Positions 38,801 through 51,490 of a stretch of DNA of 64,000 nucleotides are shown piece after piece. Each line of letters starts with the position of its first letter. Position 1 is the stretch's first letter. This DNA comes from Rotaria sp. Silwood1. Its lineage: Eukaryota > Rotifera > Eurotatoria > Philodinida > Philodinidae. Below the pieces are notes generated by a model. It did no database searches and was not told the DNA's origin. It worked only from the letters and a program-made list of their open reading frames with translations. Where the stretch lies: assembly GCA_905250075.1 (NCBI GenBank), contig CAJNOP010000041.1, positions 1,410,841 through 1,474,840 on the forward strand, given 5' to 3'. A program made the position numbers and the translations under genes.

Positions 38801-41213
38801 AAGGATACTTGTTGATGTCACTGTCACTGTTGATTGAGCTGTTATAGTCGTAAAAGCAGTTCCCAACGATGCTGTATAGATAGTTGTTGATGTCGTGGTT
38901 CCTGTTGGTTGAGTTGTTGTAGTAGTAGGACCAGTTCCCACAGATTCTGTAAAGATGCTTGTTGAAGTTGTGGTTCCTGTTTGTTCAGTGGTTGTCGTCG
39001 TAGAACCAGTTTCGAGCGATCCTGTGAAGACACCTGTTGATGTCGTTATTTCTGTAGGTGAGACTGTTGTGGTCGTAGAAGCAGTACTGACTGATTCTGC
39101 AATACTTGTAGTAGGTGTCATGATTGCTGTTTGTTCAGTTGCTGTTGTGGTGAAACCAATTCCCAACGATTCTGTAAAGATACTTGTTGACGTCGCTGTC
39201 ACTGTTGGTTGGGCTGTTATAGTAGTAGAAGCAGAACCGACTAGCTCTGTAATGGTTGCTGTCGATGTTATGCTTCCAGTGTGCTCCGTTATGGTTGTGG
39301 TGGAACCACTGAGTAATTCTGTAACAGTGTTGATAGATGTTGTGGTTTCAGTCGGTTCAACTATGGTTGTGTTAGAAACTGTGCCAATTGATGATGTTAT
39401 TGTAGTTGTTGATGTGATGGTTTCTGTTAGTCCGCCTTCTGTCAAAGTAGAACCAGTTCCGAGCGGTACTTTGATAGTGGTGGTTGGTATTGTAATACCT
39501 GTGAGTTCAACTGGTTCGGTAGTAGATTCAGTGCCCAATGATCCAGTCATAGTTGTGGTGAATGTTGTGATTGTTCCTGTTTGTTCTGCTGTTGATGTAG
39601 TGAAATCAGTTCCCTGTAGTTCTGTAATGGTGGTCATTGATGTTGTGACTAGTAGTGGTTCAGGTGATGCAATGGTAGATCCTACTTCGATTGTTTCTGA
39701 GCTCGTACGCGTTGATGTCGTAGTGTCTGTACTAAGCATGTCTATCATTGTCACAGTGGAAGTGACCGGAGTAGCTCCTTCAATGGTAGTGGTCGTTCTA
39801 GTTTCGGTTGATTCTGTAAGGATTGATGTTGTAATCGCTGCACTGGTCTCTCTAAAAGTGTTGATATTAGTGCCAGTAGCGAGGGATACTGTATCTGGTG
39901 TTAGTGAAGTTGTAGCACCAGATTCCTGTGCGTAGGTAGTTGTGTTCTGACTAGTGAAGGCTACAGTAATCGTCGAACTTTCATTTAGTGCAGCTGTACC
40001 TAAATATTGAGTCGTTTCGTAAGATTTCTGAATATGTGTGTCTTTTGATTGCGTACCTGTTGTCTGCTCTAATGACAATGATGATGTTCTTTCAGAAATG
40101 GTTGCTTCGCTTGTTGTTGTAGTACTGGCAGTATAATCTGACAAAGTAGAAAAAAAATTCATGAATGTGCATTTTTTTGAGTGATTTCAAAGGAATATTC
40201 ACTAGCGGTGATATAGTTGGAGAATTCGACTGTAGTAGCTAGAAATCGAGATAAATGGAAAAATTTAGAAAAGGTGGAAGGTTATAGGTCTTGTCGTCAA
40301 AGAAGAATATGTTTGGATTACATACCATTTTCAGAAGACGAACGTGTCTCATTGAATGTAGGCAGAAATGATGCTATAATGACAAATATATGAAGATCAA
40401 TAATGAATATAGTTTCACTTACTAGATGTTCCTGTTGTAGTATCTTCCGTAGCTTAATAAAGAGAAGAGAAACAAATAAAAAATTGTTATCTAAAGTGAG
40501 TATTATCATGTAGTTTATACATACTCTCTCCACTGCCATCTATCATAGCTTCTACACCAATTAACTGTTTATTCAAGTTCGTATCATCGAATTTCAGAAA
40601 GGTTTGAACGTCACTATCATCATCGAGTAATGTTTCTGTTGATGGTAGATCGATTTCTGTATCGTAGCTTGGGTCATTTAGTAATCGTCGACCAAGACGC
40701 CTCTGCGAATGATCAGTAATTAAGGTTACTGTCTCATTTGGTGTTTTTTGTAATGTTGTAGTTGTAATAATGCTAGTAGAGGTGGATGTTCTTTGAAGTT
40801 CAGTTTTACATGTTGTCGACGACACATCAAGCAAGTTTCTTGATGTAGAAACTCGTTTTAATGATTTGGGTCTAGCTGAGGTCGAAGATATTGTTGGAGG
40901 ATTCTTTTTATTCTGGTTATCAGAAATTATTATAAATCCTTCATTAATCGGAGTAATTTCAACGCTAGTATCAATGGATTTATAATCGCGTATTTCTGCT
41001 GACAGTGCTTGTTTTTCTTTCGACCGTGTACTATTCTTTGTTGTTTGCGTCGTTGTACATTTAATGCATGCGAACACTATAAAAAAAAAAGCAATTTTAG
41101 AGTCTTTTTTTTCTCATCATCCTTTGATGAAAAATTTTTTTACCTGAGATGAAAGTAATGATAATTGCCAAATGTGGCAGTTTTAATCGTATTAAGGAAT
41201 TATACCAGAACAT
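26809..41213 (-). CDS. MUC4-like type I membrane glycoprotein (paralog B) with giant mucin exon
   Basis: Same architecture as the mucin gene at 20883-7512. Signal peptide 41213-41144; Ser/Thr-rich exons 41076-40525, 40452-40423, 40373-40326; giant mucin exon 40137-35748, broken by a gap; TSP1-like 35611-35441; NIDO about 35375-34636; linkers about 34578-34337; AMOP about 34285-33757 (PCPC, TCCF, DDCC); VWD about 33710-32820 (GGDPHILT); helical and beta modules 32750-32175; Cys-rich/EGF exons 31345-28994; SEA-like module 28930-28500; a Cys module and transmembrane helix (WIPILVGVLAGLAGLFCAI, then RRRRR) 27790-27480; cytoplasmic tail 27421-26894; last exon 26817-26809 encoding FF and the stop. 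The cytoplasmic tail has an acidic block and EVINPNLKLP, matching [10 protein letters not shown] in the other paralog. Sequence in the VWD is less canonical than in the neighbour (GLAFGDSPNNPSQY in place of [14 protein letters not shown]). Inner exon limits are approximate. Confidence 0.86.
35748..40137 (-). repeat. Mucin exon of paralog B: tandem Thr/Ser repeats of about 25 residues
   Basis: One long exon encodes almost only T, S, G, E and P with hydrophobic spacers. Two repeat families alternate. Near the membrane side (35900-38000) units look like EFTGSTVSTETSTSTTGTGS and EFTGSTVSGTTSTSTFGTGT, 24-25 residues each. Farther out (38600-39700) units look like FTESVGTGPTTTTTQPTGTT, 25 residues. 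Such blocks are dense O-glycosylation substrates. The exon contains the 961-N gap, and the reading frame on the two sides differs by one base if the gap length is taken literally, so the gap length, and hence the repeat number, is probably wrong. Confidence 0.85.
36762..37722. other. Assembly gap of 961 N inside the mucin repeat
   Basis: The Ns interrupt a tandem-repeat coding exon that is open on both sides. The size is not a round placeholder, so it is probably an estimate from scaffolding. Confidence 0.95.
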
Positions 41214-44122
41214 GTTAGTTTTTTTTGGGTTCTTTTTCTATATATAATCATGAAAATACACGAACTAATTCCATTCAGATTTGTATATATATTCTTATAT
41301 AGAAATCTAAAATAATCAAATATTTCAAATCGTTTTTTCATATTCACACAAATATGATCGAGAATATTAACAGAAAAATATTTTTTCTTTTGAACAAACA
41401 AACTTGACAAGACCTACAAACTTTACTGATGACAATTTATATTATAGCATTTTCGTGCATCCTTATTATTCTGGCACACACATATATACATACATACATC
41501 TATATGGTTACTAATAACTTTTTTTTTCGTTTTTGTATGTTTTGTTAGTTAAAACAAACTAAAAAAGAATCAGCAGGCATTTCGAAAGAATAAAAATGAA
41601 AAAGAGAAAATTATAAGGATTCCAAATTACCGTCTGTTTTTGCCATTATACGTAACATACAATATCAGCTATAATTCATTCGAACTATATTTATTCATTA
41701 TCAGCACATTTTATCAATAGTGAAATATTAAATCGCATATTCGTTTGAGGTTAATAGGTTAAATGAACAAAAAGAAGAATAGAATGCACTTATAAGTGAA
41801 TTCTTATAATCAAAATATGTTTTTCGCGATGATAAGCCTTTTGTATTTTTTCGTCAAATAAATAGAATTAGTTCACTACATGTATTAACGGTATTTGTGT
41901 ACATTTTTTTTTGCAGTGGTCACAAATCTGTAGAGATTGAATCGACGTACCTTATAATTCCAAATAATTACGCATGCCAAAAAGCAACAAGAGAAATATG
42001 GCTCTATTGAAAAAGAAAAAAAAATTACCTGTCAATGATTGTTAATTACTAACTGTAATCTCATATCGTCTCGTTTTTTCTTTCTTTCTTTTAGATCAAA
42101 GAAAAAAAACGAAATACTAAATAAAATAAATGGAATATAATGATGCCCTCTCTTTACCTCTCTGCCTCTCTCTTTTACCTATAAACTTCTCATACATTTT
42201 CACCTTCATATTTTTTTTTACAATAATCTCTCAAAATTAAAGATATAATGTTACTGTTCTATATCAAAATTCTTCTTTTTTGTTGATTTTAGTACAGTTT
42301 TTCCTTTTTCTTTCATTTTCATTTGTGTAACCGAAGAAAACTGAAAATTTTCGTAATTCTTTGCTTTTGTTTACTTAAAACGAAGGTGTATTATAATATA
42401 ACACGCTACTAACGATAGTTCATTAAAATGAAGTCTAAAAATGCCTAGAGCGATCAAATGATTTGTACAAAAACATTGATTTTGCTAGCGTTTCTTTTTC
42501 TTTCCTTTTTATGACTTGCTGAGCAAGCAATAGTATAATTCACTATCAAAGAAATAGGAAAGACCAAAAAAAAGGAGCTTGGTCAAACATATAGCGAATA
42601 AGAGTAAGAATACTCAAGGTTTGATTTAAATCACGCATTTTTTTTTCTTGTCGAAATATTATCTAACAAACATGCTAGTGGTAATTAAAACTGGATTATT
42701 TATTTTAATCGTAGGTGTTGAAGGATATTCATTAGTTTGCTCATTGATATTTGAGCCAATAGCAACCGTTTTGTCAACAATTTATCGCGTTTAAAATTAC
42801 CAAAGAGTATATAACAGAAGTAATAGCAGAATAAGTAGTAAAATCTCTCATAGAAATTTCTCATTTCATTTTTTTCAAAACACAAACCTTCATTGATTTA
42901 TTAATAGACAAAATTTCGATATACGTGACAAAAGAAAATATTAAGACTTGATATTGCCATAAAATAAGATCTTCTTATATGTATTTTTTCGACTTCAGCA
43001 TTAATACGGATTCATTTTGATTAAATATCGTCTGTTTTATAAAACATATTAGACGAATCACATTACTACGAAAATATTTTGCTCGAGTTTTCTTATTAAT
43101 ATTTGTATATATGAAAAAAAAATAAGAAAAAATAAAAATAAAAAGAAGCTGACAGTATTGGATATACTTCAACACGCACTTAGCCGTCATCAATTTCATA
43201 CGAAATCAAATATCGTGCCTGCGATTTGCGGCTATTTCGTTCTGAAATATGATCTCAAAGGTGCACCATATAATAACGCATTTAAACTTGGTTTCTTAAT
43301 TGACCTTAATAATTATTTAAAACAGAGTACAACTAATCTAATATGTAAACTCCAATATCTTAGTGCTAGACAAATTTCGTTCGTTGTATTAGAAATATTT
43401 ATATGCCTCAAAGTAATATCACGATTTTACTTATTCTATTGGAATTCATCAAATTATTCCATAAATACATCACTATAATTTGAAATCATACTCATATAAT
43501 TATATTATATCCTTCAAAATGCACAATATTAACGTAGTTATACTGAAGTCACAAGAAAAAGAATATCAATTTTTTTCATGGATTCTTTTAAGAATCTAAT
43601 CAATATTATTTCCAGTGTTCTTTTTCTTGATTTTGACACACAACTTTGATGAATTATGGGCAAAACAATAGCGATATGAGAATAGAATATAGAAAAATTG
43701 TTTTAAAATAAGTTCTATTGAGAAGACTTTCATAATTTAATCCATGAATGAAGTCAACTCAATAACATGAAAACAAAATCAATTTTTTACTCTCATGTAT
43801 ATTAAGTGTTCAATTGATGTTTCTAAAGTAACATTCAATGTCGTTTCTAGTTTATATTCGCAATGTAAAGAACATACTATCATATAATTAATGCATATAC
43901 TCGTCACTTACACTATTCTAAACTGAAAATTTCATTTATTGACTTTCAACGACATCACTTGTTTAAGCAATTAATGATTGGTTGATTTCTTTTTCTCCTT
44001 ATTAATTGGTTTCCTATGATTCAAATGAATGATATTGTTTTGTTTCCTTCCATTCATTCATACAACATTTTTTTTCGCCATTTTAATTGTTGTTACTAAA
44101 TTTAAAGAGAATCTATCTAGAA
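41214..44122. other. Divergent intergenic region between mucin B and API5
   Basis: About 2.9 kb of AT-rich DNA with short homopolymers and a CTCTCTGCCTCTCTC patch near 42150. No gene is recognised. A 95-codon open stretch at 43158-43478 (LQHALSRHQFHTKSNIVPAI start) has no splice context, no known domain and a repeat-like neighbourhood, so it is left as unexplained sequence. The 5' ends of both flanking genes are expected here. Confidence 0.35.
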
Positions 44123-47100
44123 ATGGTTGATCGTATATACGATTTATATAATGTTCTTAATGATAAAAATGGTACAAATAATTCATCTGAAGCTCTTGAA
44201 GCATATAAAAATTTAATTGAAGCAATTAAACAAGGACCACAAGAAAAAAAATTAGCATTACAATTTATTGCAAAATTTTGTAAAAATTTTCCTGCTGAAA
44301 TGGCAAAAACAATAGAAGCTGTTATTGATTTATGTGAAGATGAAGATATCACCGTATGAATTATTTAAAACTAATATGCTATATTATTTTTTCTTTGTTT
44401 TTATAATTTAGATTCGTAAATTAGCAATTAAAGAATTTCCAACATTAGTACGAGCATCAAATAATACACTTCAACGTGTTATTGGTGTACTTATACAATT
44501 ACTTCAAGCAAATGATACAAGTGAAGTAACACAAGTACAAAATTCAATTATGACTATATATCATATTAATCCAAAAGGTAAATTCAATGATAAGATAAAA
44601 TTAAAACAAATAGCAACGATATGATTGGGTCATTTTTAGAAAAGAGAAACTATGTTAAAGAAATGTATTGTCAATTGAATAACCAGTATATAAAGATCTA
44701 AAGGAATTTTTCATGATCGATAATCTATTGTTTTGTGTGTGTGTGTGTTTTTTTTGAGAAAGTGATTGATCAGTGAAAAATGTTCCCTCGCAAGTCTCCT
44801 AACCGTACGCAGGTTTATATTTGTTTGGAGGAGGGGGGAGGGGGCGAAATAAATTCGTCTATTTTTTCGAAAACTTTGTACAAGCTTGAGTTTCTAATAA
44901 AACTCAATAATCATCCATCGGTTGACAGTTGTTACGAGCAACTAATTTTTTTTATTATGCATTAAATGGTTTCTAGCTGTGTAAAAATTCATGGACTTAT
45001 CTCAAAGTTTGAGTATTACGTAAAATTCGATCGAAAATAACAAGGTTTTTTTCACAGACAAAAAATTGATAGTATGTCCATCTGATTTCGACTGCTTCGA
45101 AACTTGAATACGTTGGACAAGATCTTCCTTTGATTTTCGAAAATAGCGTTACCTGCCTTGACCTCTTTTCATCACTGTTGAAAAAAAAATCAACTTTTAT
45201 TTTTTTATTTTATTTACTAGAAACAATAGGTGGAATTCTTAGTGAAATTCAACGTTCTCAAGAAGATTTACTTCGTAAACGTGCTCTTCGTATGTTTGGT
45301 TTTTCTTTTTAAACATTGCTATTCATATAAGACATTTTTTTGCTAGGATTTTTATGTAGTCGAATAGCAACATTAGATGAAACGGATTTACCTAAAGATG
45401 TTGAAGAACATTTAGTTAAAACATGTAAAGATGTAAGTATGACTTGTTTCAATTGAGTATGTTTTTTGTTATCGTTTATAAATTTTATTTTTAGATTGCA
45501 TTAGAACTTGATGCAGAAGAATTTGTTACAATTATTAAATTACTTTCAACACTTCGTTCAATGCAAACACTAGTTGCTCGACAAGAACTTGTTAATATGA
45601 TTATCAATCAATGTCATTTAGAACAAGGATGGAATGTAAGAAAAAATTGATTTTTCTCAATAGAAACTATTAATTATTATTGATTTATATATATTTTTTA
45701 TTTTAGGGTGTTGATACTGATCGTCTTAGTCTTGTAGCTACATTTATGGGCCATGCAATGAGTCTACTTTCTGTAAGTTAGAGCTTGTTTTCATTACAAT
45801 ACTCAATATCATACAGAGTGATGACATTGAAAAAAAAAACTTCCTCTTGTAATGTAATCTCGACGCTTATAACAGGTATTTTTTGAATCACCTTGTTTTA
45901 CAATAGATAGAAAGCAGAGAAAAAGAAAACTCCACTGAATAGAACCGTTTTTATGTTGCATCTATTCCAGAAGAAAATAATATTAAAATATCATTAATGA
46001 ATATATCTTTAGAAGGATTTTAGTTTATTGTTGTTAAAAATAATAATTAAAATAATTTGCAAGAAAACCTGTCAGTGCAACGTCTATGAGATGAAAATAT
46101 GAAACATGCCGTGCTTATTATTACTAATCATAGGAAGGTTATTTTATTCTTTCTATTTTCAGACATATTTCTTCACTAGTGCTTTACTTAAGCCTCATTC
46201 AGAAATCGACCTTAGTCTAAGAACATTCAACTTTACCATGATGTTTTCGAAAAATATTCGACAAACAAGGGTCAAAAATGTTTTATTTGTCAACCCATAA
46301 TTCTCGGTGGGTCTTCATTCTATAGACTTAGTTTTTTTGTTTTGTTTGAACAAGCATGTTAGGATGCAGAATATGACAGAGTCTTTTTTGTTCTATTTGT
46401 ACTTTTTAAGAGAATAAAAGGTATGAAAAGTTTATGTTTCAAAAATGGCGCTCTAATTATCAAAGTACTTTTTTATATAATAGTAATAAAGCTTAATTCA
46501 CAAAAGGAACTCAATCATGCTCTGCATCTTGATATGCTCTTTCAAACAAAAGAAATCTATTGGCTACAATGAAGCTTCTTCGAGAATTTCTGGGATGTGC
46601 GATCAACAAAACATAAATAGAGGACAAACGAAAAGAGTATTATTTTCAAAAACTACTTATTTTTCAGGAAGTGATCACAGTAATCATAAAAATTTTTACC
46701 AAAAAAAGAAGGTACCCAATAGAAAATCTTCGTGTTTCCGAAAGATCAGACCACGTCCTATCTTTCCTTATATTTACTTTAATATCAATCATTTTGACAA
46801 AAAAGAGTTTTTTATGTGAGGAGAAAGCCTTAATCCTTCACGAATACAATAAAGAAGTAATTCATATATCACAGTAAGATGCTATTGATATATGATCTCT
46901 GATGGAGACAGCGGACGTTGCTAAGGTGTTTGCTAGAAGAGAAAGTCCAAATTTTTACTTCTATACTTCAACACACTCCTTCTAGCTCATGTTTCACAAT
47001 ATTCATCTTTAAAACAAAATATATTATTGATAAATAAATTTTTTTGTTAATTATTAATTTTAGAAAAATGTTCATTCAACAAAATTTGTTGTATTTATGC

Positions 47101-48123
47101 TTGATTATGTTATTGAACATATTGATAAATTACCGTTATCATCTGATGACAAACTTGATTTATTTCGTATACTTGCTGAAATGTGTCCATTTTGTACGGA
47201 ATTCGATCGACCAAAAGAACGATTAGCAAAACTATTCAATGTTCTTATGGTATATGAAAAAAGAATAAACTTTTTTCTTTTCTTAATTTTAATTAAGAAT
47301 AAAAAAAAACAAACAAACATCAAATGCTTGATTTCATTTTTAGACATTTTTACCAGAACCACCTGTTGAATCAGAAGCAAGTACAAATGATGTAACACCT
47401 GATTTTCAATTTTCATTTATTGAATGTTTAATGTATGGTTTACATCAACTATCAAGAAAATATCCTGATTTTCTTATTGCAGAAGAAAATGAAGAACGTG
47501 TCAAAGATTTTCGATTAAGGTTTATTAATTTCATTCAAAAAAAAAATCCAATTGATAATTCTTTGTTTGGTTTTTTAGATTACGTTATCTTTATCGTGGT
47601 GCTTCGTCATATACAACTCAATTGAAAAATGCATTGAATGGTAAAGTTGAAGGTGATGAACAAGATGAACAAGTTTGTTGAAATCAAAGTTTTCGTTATT
47701 TTTTATATATATATATATTTAATTATTTAATATTTATAGAAAAAAACGCGATTAATTGCATATAAAATTTGTTCAAATGTTCAAATTATGATTCGTGATC
47801 TATGTCGTTCACCACCATCATTTAAATCGAATGTTATTCTTTCATGGAAACCAACTGTAAGTTTTTCAAAATGAAAAAAAGAAAACATTGATTTCACATT
47901 GTCTTATTGCGTTGTATAGGAAGAATTAAAACGATCACATTCAGAAAGTGATGGAGGTGCAACAACAAATAAAAATGGTGTTGGAACAAGTACTTCTACT
48001 GTTCCTGCTTCGGCTAATACAACAAATAAACGTCCTAGACCAGAAAAACAACTTTATAGACCACCAAGTGGTGGACAAACAGGTGGACAAAAAAATCGTC
48101 GTGGTGGTTACCAACGATATTAA
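44123..48123 (+). CDS. API5: Apoptosis inhibitor 5 (API5/AAC-11)
   Basis: Eleven exons: 44123-44353, 44412-44577, 45221-45289, 45347-45432, 45495-45635, 45707-45772, 47064-47249, 47344-47519, 47579-47672, 47740-47856, 47920-48123; 511 residues, all phases closing, close to the usual length of about 500-525. It is an all-helical HEAT/ARM-like repeat protein. Diagnostic family stretches include KKLALQFIAKFCKNFP (near residue 45), LCEDEDITVRK-type residues, KNVHSTKFVVFMLDYV, FSFIECLMYGLHQLSRKYPD, PPSFKSNVILSWKP and a C-terminal basic, RG-rich tail with YRPPSGG. API5 is a nuclear scaffold that suppresses E2F1-linked and Acinus-linked cell death. Introns 2 and 6 are long (0.6 and 1.3 kb), and intron 6 holds a dispersed repeat. 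An acceptor-like TATCTAG lies just before the start codon, so the mRNA may have a spliced 5' leader. Confidence 0.95.
46095..46995. repeat. Dispersed repeat, copy 1 (API5 intron 6)
   Basis: Two blocks, about 46100-46200 and 46905-46995, are similar to about 48605-48710 and 48757-48835. The second block shares GTCCAAATTTTTA, CTATACTTCAA and TCATGTTTCAC in the same order. Between the blocks, copy 1 is longer. No coding capacity or terminal structure was recognised. Confidence 0.45.
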
Positions 48124-48599
48124 TGAAGAATTTACTATTGATAGTTGTTTTTGTTTTGTTTTTCTTGTGTTTAAAAACCAAGAAATAATATGTGTTGCGT
48201 ATATCTGTGGATGTCTTAAATAAAAAAATAAAAACTAGGTTTATGTGTTTTTTTTTCGTTCGTTGTTCTATTTCAATACAAATCTGTGTGGATCTTTTTT
48301 CTTTCGATCAAGTTATTTGTTGGTTTCTTTTGTTTGACAAATAAAAGATAAGAAAATTATGATTATTAGTTTGCTTTGTCTTGAAAATATTGTCTTTCAA
48401 ATTATATATTTAGCATTATGTTCGTATTATTTTTATTCATTGCTAATAGATTATTGATGAAGTTTAGTTTTCTAACGTTAAATTATCATAGTCGAAAAAA
48501 TATTTACTGATTGATTAAATGATAATTTAATATCATGCTTATAAATAGCTGAAACACTTTGATTAGAAAAAAAACTATTAGCACAATTCATATGGGATT

Positions 48600-48840
48600 A
48601 AAATATTCAACACGATGCTGTTGTTGGTTCTAATCACAGGAGAATTGTTTTATTCGTTCTATTTTGGGAGACATTGCTTCGTTATCGTTTTATTTAATCC
48701 TCTTGAAATGCAATTAGGAAGTAGTTCATATATTATAACGGGACACTATTTATATACAGTCTGTGACGGTTGGTGGGCGGGGTCCAAATTTTTATTGCTA
48801 TACTTCAATACTTTTTTTAGATCATGTTTCACGAAGCAAC
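48600..48840. repeat. Dispersed repeat, copy 2 (downstream of API5)
   Basis: This is a shortened relative of the sequence in API5 intron 6, in the same orientation. The first block is about two-thirds identical by eye (TTCTAATCACAGGAG against TACTAATCATAGGAA; TTTTATTCGTTCTATTTT against TTTTATTCTTTCTATTTT). It lies in the 2.1-kb region between the convergent API5 and TLC-domain genes. The rest of 48124-50243 shows only API5 3' untranslated sequence with AATAAA signals (around 48220) and unexplained AT-rich DNA. Confidence 0.45.
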
Positions 48841-50243
48841 TCAATTATTATTTAATTATATTTGAGAAGATTATTTTTTTTGTGTGTGAGAGGAGATGTA
48901 ATTTCCATTCGTATTAATTAAATTATCAAATCGGAGTTTTTTATTTCATATCGATTCTGTCACCTACAATGATACATAAGCCTTCAACTCTGAGAATCAT
49001 ATCATATTTCAAAATTGTATAAATATTAAACATTTTATTCAATGAAATTTCTTCAAAGGTAAATAATCTTTGAAAATATTTCGATTTTTTTGCAAATTTT
49101 GAAATTAATTATCATATAGTTTATCAGTTTTCCATTTATGCTAATTAGTTCAACTTCAACTAAACCTAATATGACCATGACATTTTAAGATTGATCATAT
49201 ACTTAACCGATTGACATGTTTTTCGAATATCTGACGATGGTTTCAACTGATTGAGTTACGATTATCGCCAATATGTAGTCTACTTCAGATAGTTTATGTA
49301 CCCTTATGGCATGCGTTTATTGTATCAGATTAGAAATATTAAAAATGTTGTACTTCGATTTCGTTTACAAATGATTACGTACCAAACGCAATCATGGTTA
49401 AACATTATACTTTGTTAGTGACGTAATCAAAGGTGGGTACCGCCCTATCATCAGCAGAAAGCAAAACGTAATAACTACCATCATTGAGATTATATTTTAC
49501 GAATTTTCTTCAAGATTGCAAGACATTGCACTACCACCCACGATCTTTTGATAATGTCAGGTATAGTTCGTCTTTTGTTCTTTACAATAGAGGAGGACAT
49601 ATTGAAAATTTTTTAAATCAATATTCACTTGCATTTTTAATCAAATCGTTATAAGCAATACAAATTTTCGGCAAAACAGAATATAATAGAAAATTTTTAA
49701 TCTGTATGTCTTGACACTTTCATGAATAGTGTATAATCAATATTGGAATGAAGTGGAACTACATCTTTCTTTCTAGTATTTTTAGTTTGATCAAGTAAAT
49801 ACATGACATAGGAGTAGATAAACTCTGAATATGGAGCTAGACTTAAGCAAATTTCGTAACTCAATCTATTGAGACTATCTGGAGATAATAGAAAAACAAG
49901 GTCATCGATTAGGTTAAAGATTTGTTTTGATGCAAATTGATTATGACATTATTTTGAAATATGTTATTATAGAAATCATTTATTTCTAGCATTGAAGATA
50001 TTCTTTTGTGTTCTCTGACAGAATTGTTCATAAGTATTTGTCTTTTCTACATTTTACAACATAGTAATTAGACAAGAAAATTGAGGAAAACTTACAATAT
50101 CTAATCAATACTAATATTTTATTAACATATTACAAGAAAAAAAACGCCATTTCTTGTTTGTATTGTTCGATATTTATCACAAGTTTTATAACAAAACAAT
50201 TCATAAGAGTAATTCAAGTTCATACATAGAAAAAAATAGCACT

Positions 50244-51490
50244 TTACTCATTTTTAACTGAAAAATCACTTTTTAACAATCGATAAAGTAAATAACAATT
50301 AATTATTGTCATTATTGCCAAGCCTGAATGTCCAATAAAGGAAAGAATTAATGGTACATTCGATCGATTCATTATTAACCATATAAACATAAATATAACA
50401 ACACCAAAACGAAACACCACAAATGTACCTGAAATAATCAATAAGTCATATAAGTCAATTAATATTCCATGATAGACAATTTTGTGTTTTTTATTTTGTT
50501 TTAATTGCATACTTAATGTTAAGAAAAGCATTGTTTTCAAATTTATTCAACAAAGTTGCTGAGAAGCTCTTAAAAAAACTCTTTTATACATCTATAGTGA
50601 CCTCCTAGCAAGAAGTTATAAGTATTTCTTTTATGTTTGAGTATGTTGTTCTATTTAGCTTCAATAGCATAAACTCAATCGAATGAATAATCTACATTGC
50701 AATTATACACATTCTAATCGGAAATAAAAAAACTTCTCATATAATGATTCAATCATACAACTTACTTAAATTTATAATATTATTAATACGATAAATTCTA
50801 TCGTATTTAGATTTATTGAAAAGTAAAAATAATTGTCGTAAATGTAAAAAAATACTATTCATTTCAATAAATAAACTAATAACACAATAACCAATATAGC
50901 GACCTAGATAAAGTGAAATACCAAAACATCCAATAATCTATATATTAAAAAATATATATATATTAATTCATCTTTTTAATGGCATCAAATATTGATTTTT
51001 TTCTTACAGTGATATGATGTAAAAGAATTTCGTATGTGTGTCGACCGGATGGATTTCGTAAATTATCAATTGAATCAAAAATAAAATAACCTAAATAATA
51101 AGATTTTATTTTAACAAAGGAAAAAACAAAATAGATAGATTTAAAAGAATAATACAAACCAAGTTCGAAGGAAATATAAGAATATGCATTTGGCGTAAAC
51201 GATGAAATTATATCCGTTGTACACATAGCAGGATTTTCAATGAAACTAAATAAAACAAAAAATAAATATTTGTGTTTTTTTTTTGTTTCAATCTAATTAT
51301 TTACTAACACATAAATACTACTAATAGATGCAAGAATAGAATGAATAAATGATGTTGCTATATTAATACGTTTCCAATGATGCCGTGCATCTTTACGTGA
51401 AATAAATCTAGCTAAAATATGATGAATCGTCGAGTATGTAAATATGCCTGCAGCAGTTGCTCGCCAAAAAGCACTCCAATCGTAAAACAT
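50244..51490 (-). CDS. TLC-domain membrane protein (TLCD family)
   Basis: Five exons: 51490-51309, 51245-51160, 51090-51008, 50937-50766, 50428-50244; 235 residues, phases closing. The protein is strongly hydrophobic, with about six to seven predicted membrane helices. Family-like signs are HHILARFISRKDARHHW early on, YEILLHHITV in the middle (the paired-His helix of TLC proteins), EMNSIFLHLRQLF (the Glu/Ser-x-x-FLxLR helix of the TLCD group) and a short hydrophilic C-terminus. TLC domains are found in TRAM, LAG1 and CLN8 proteins; TLCD1/2 modulate membrane phospholipid saturation and fluidity. It lacks the long homeobox-like or catalytic parts of ceramide synthases. Which TLCD subgroup it belongs to cannot be decided by eye. 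It lies convergent with API5. Confidence 0.8.

Noticed and set aside
43158..43478. Open frame of 106 codons between mucin B and API5
   Set aside because: No initiator methionine in context, no splice sites and no known domain; described only as unexplained intergenic sequence.
46106..46819. Open frames inside API5 intron 6
   Set aside because: They lie in a dispersed repeat, and the API5 frame closes perfectly across the intron without them.
44123..48123. Possible symplekin or generic HEAT protein for the 44-48 kb gene
   Set aside because: The length, the order of conserved stretches (KNVHST, YG.HQL.RK.PDFL, SPP.SFKS..LSWKP) and the YRPPSG tail fit API5, and symplekin is much longer.
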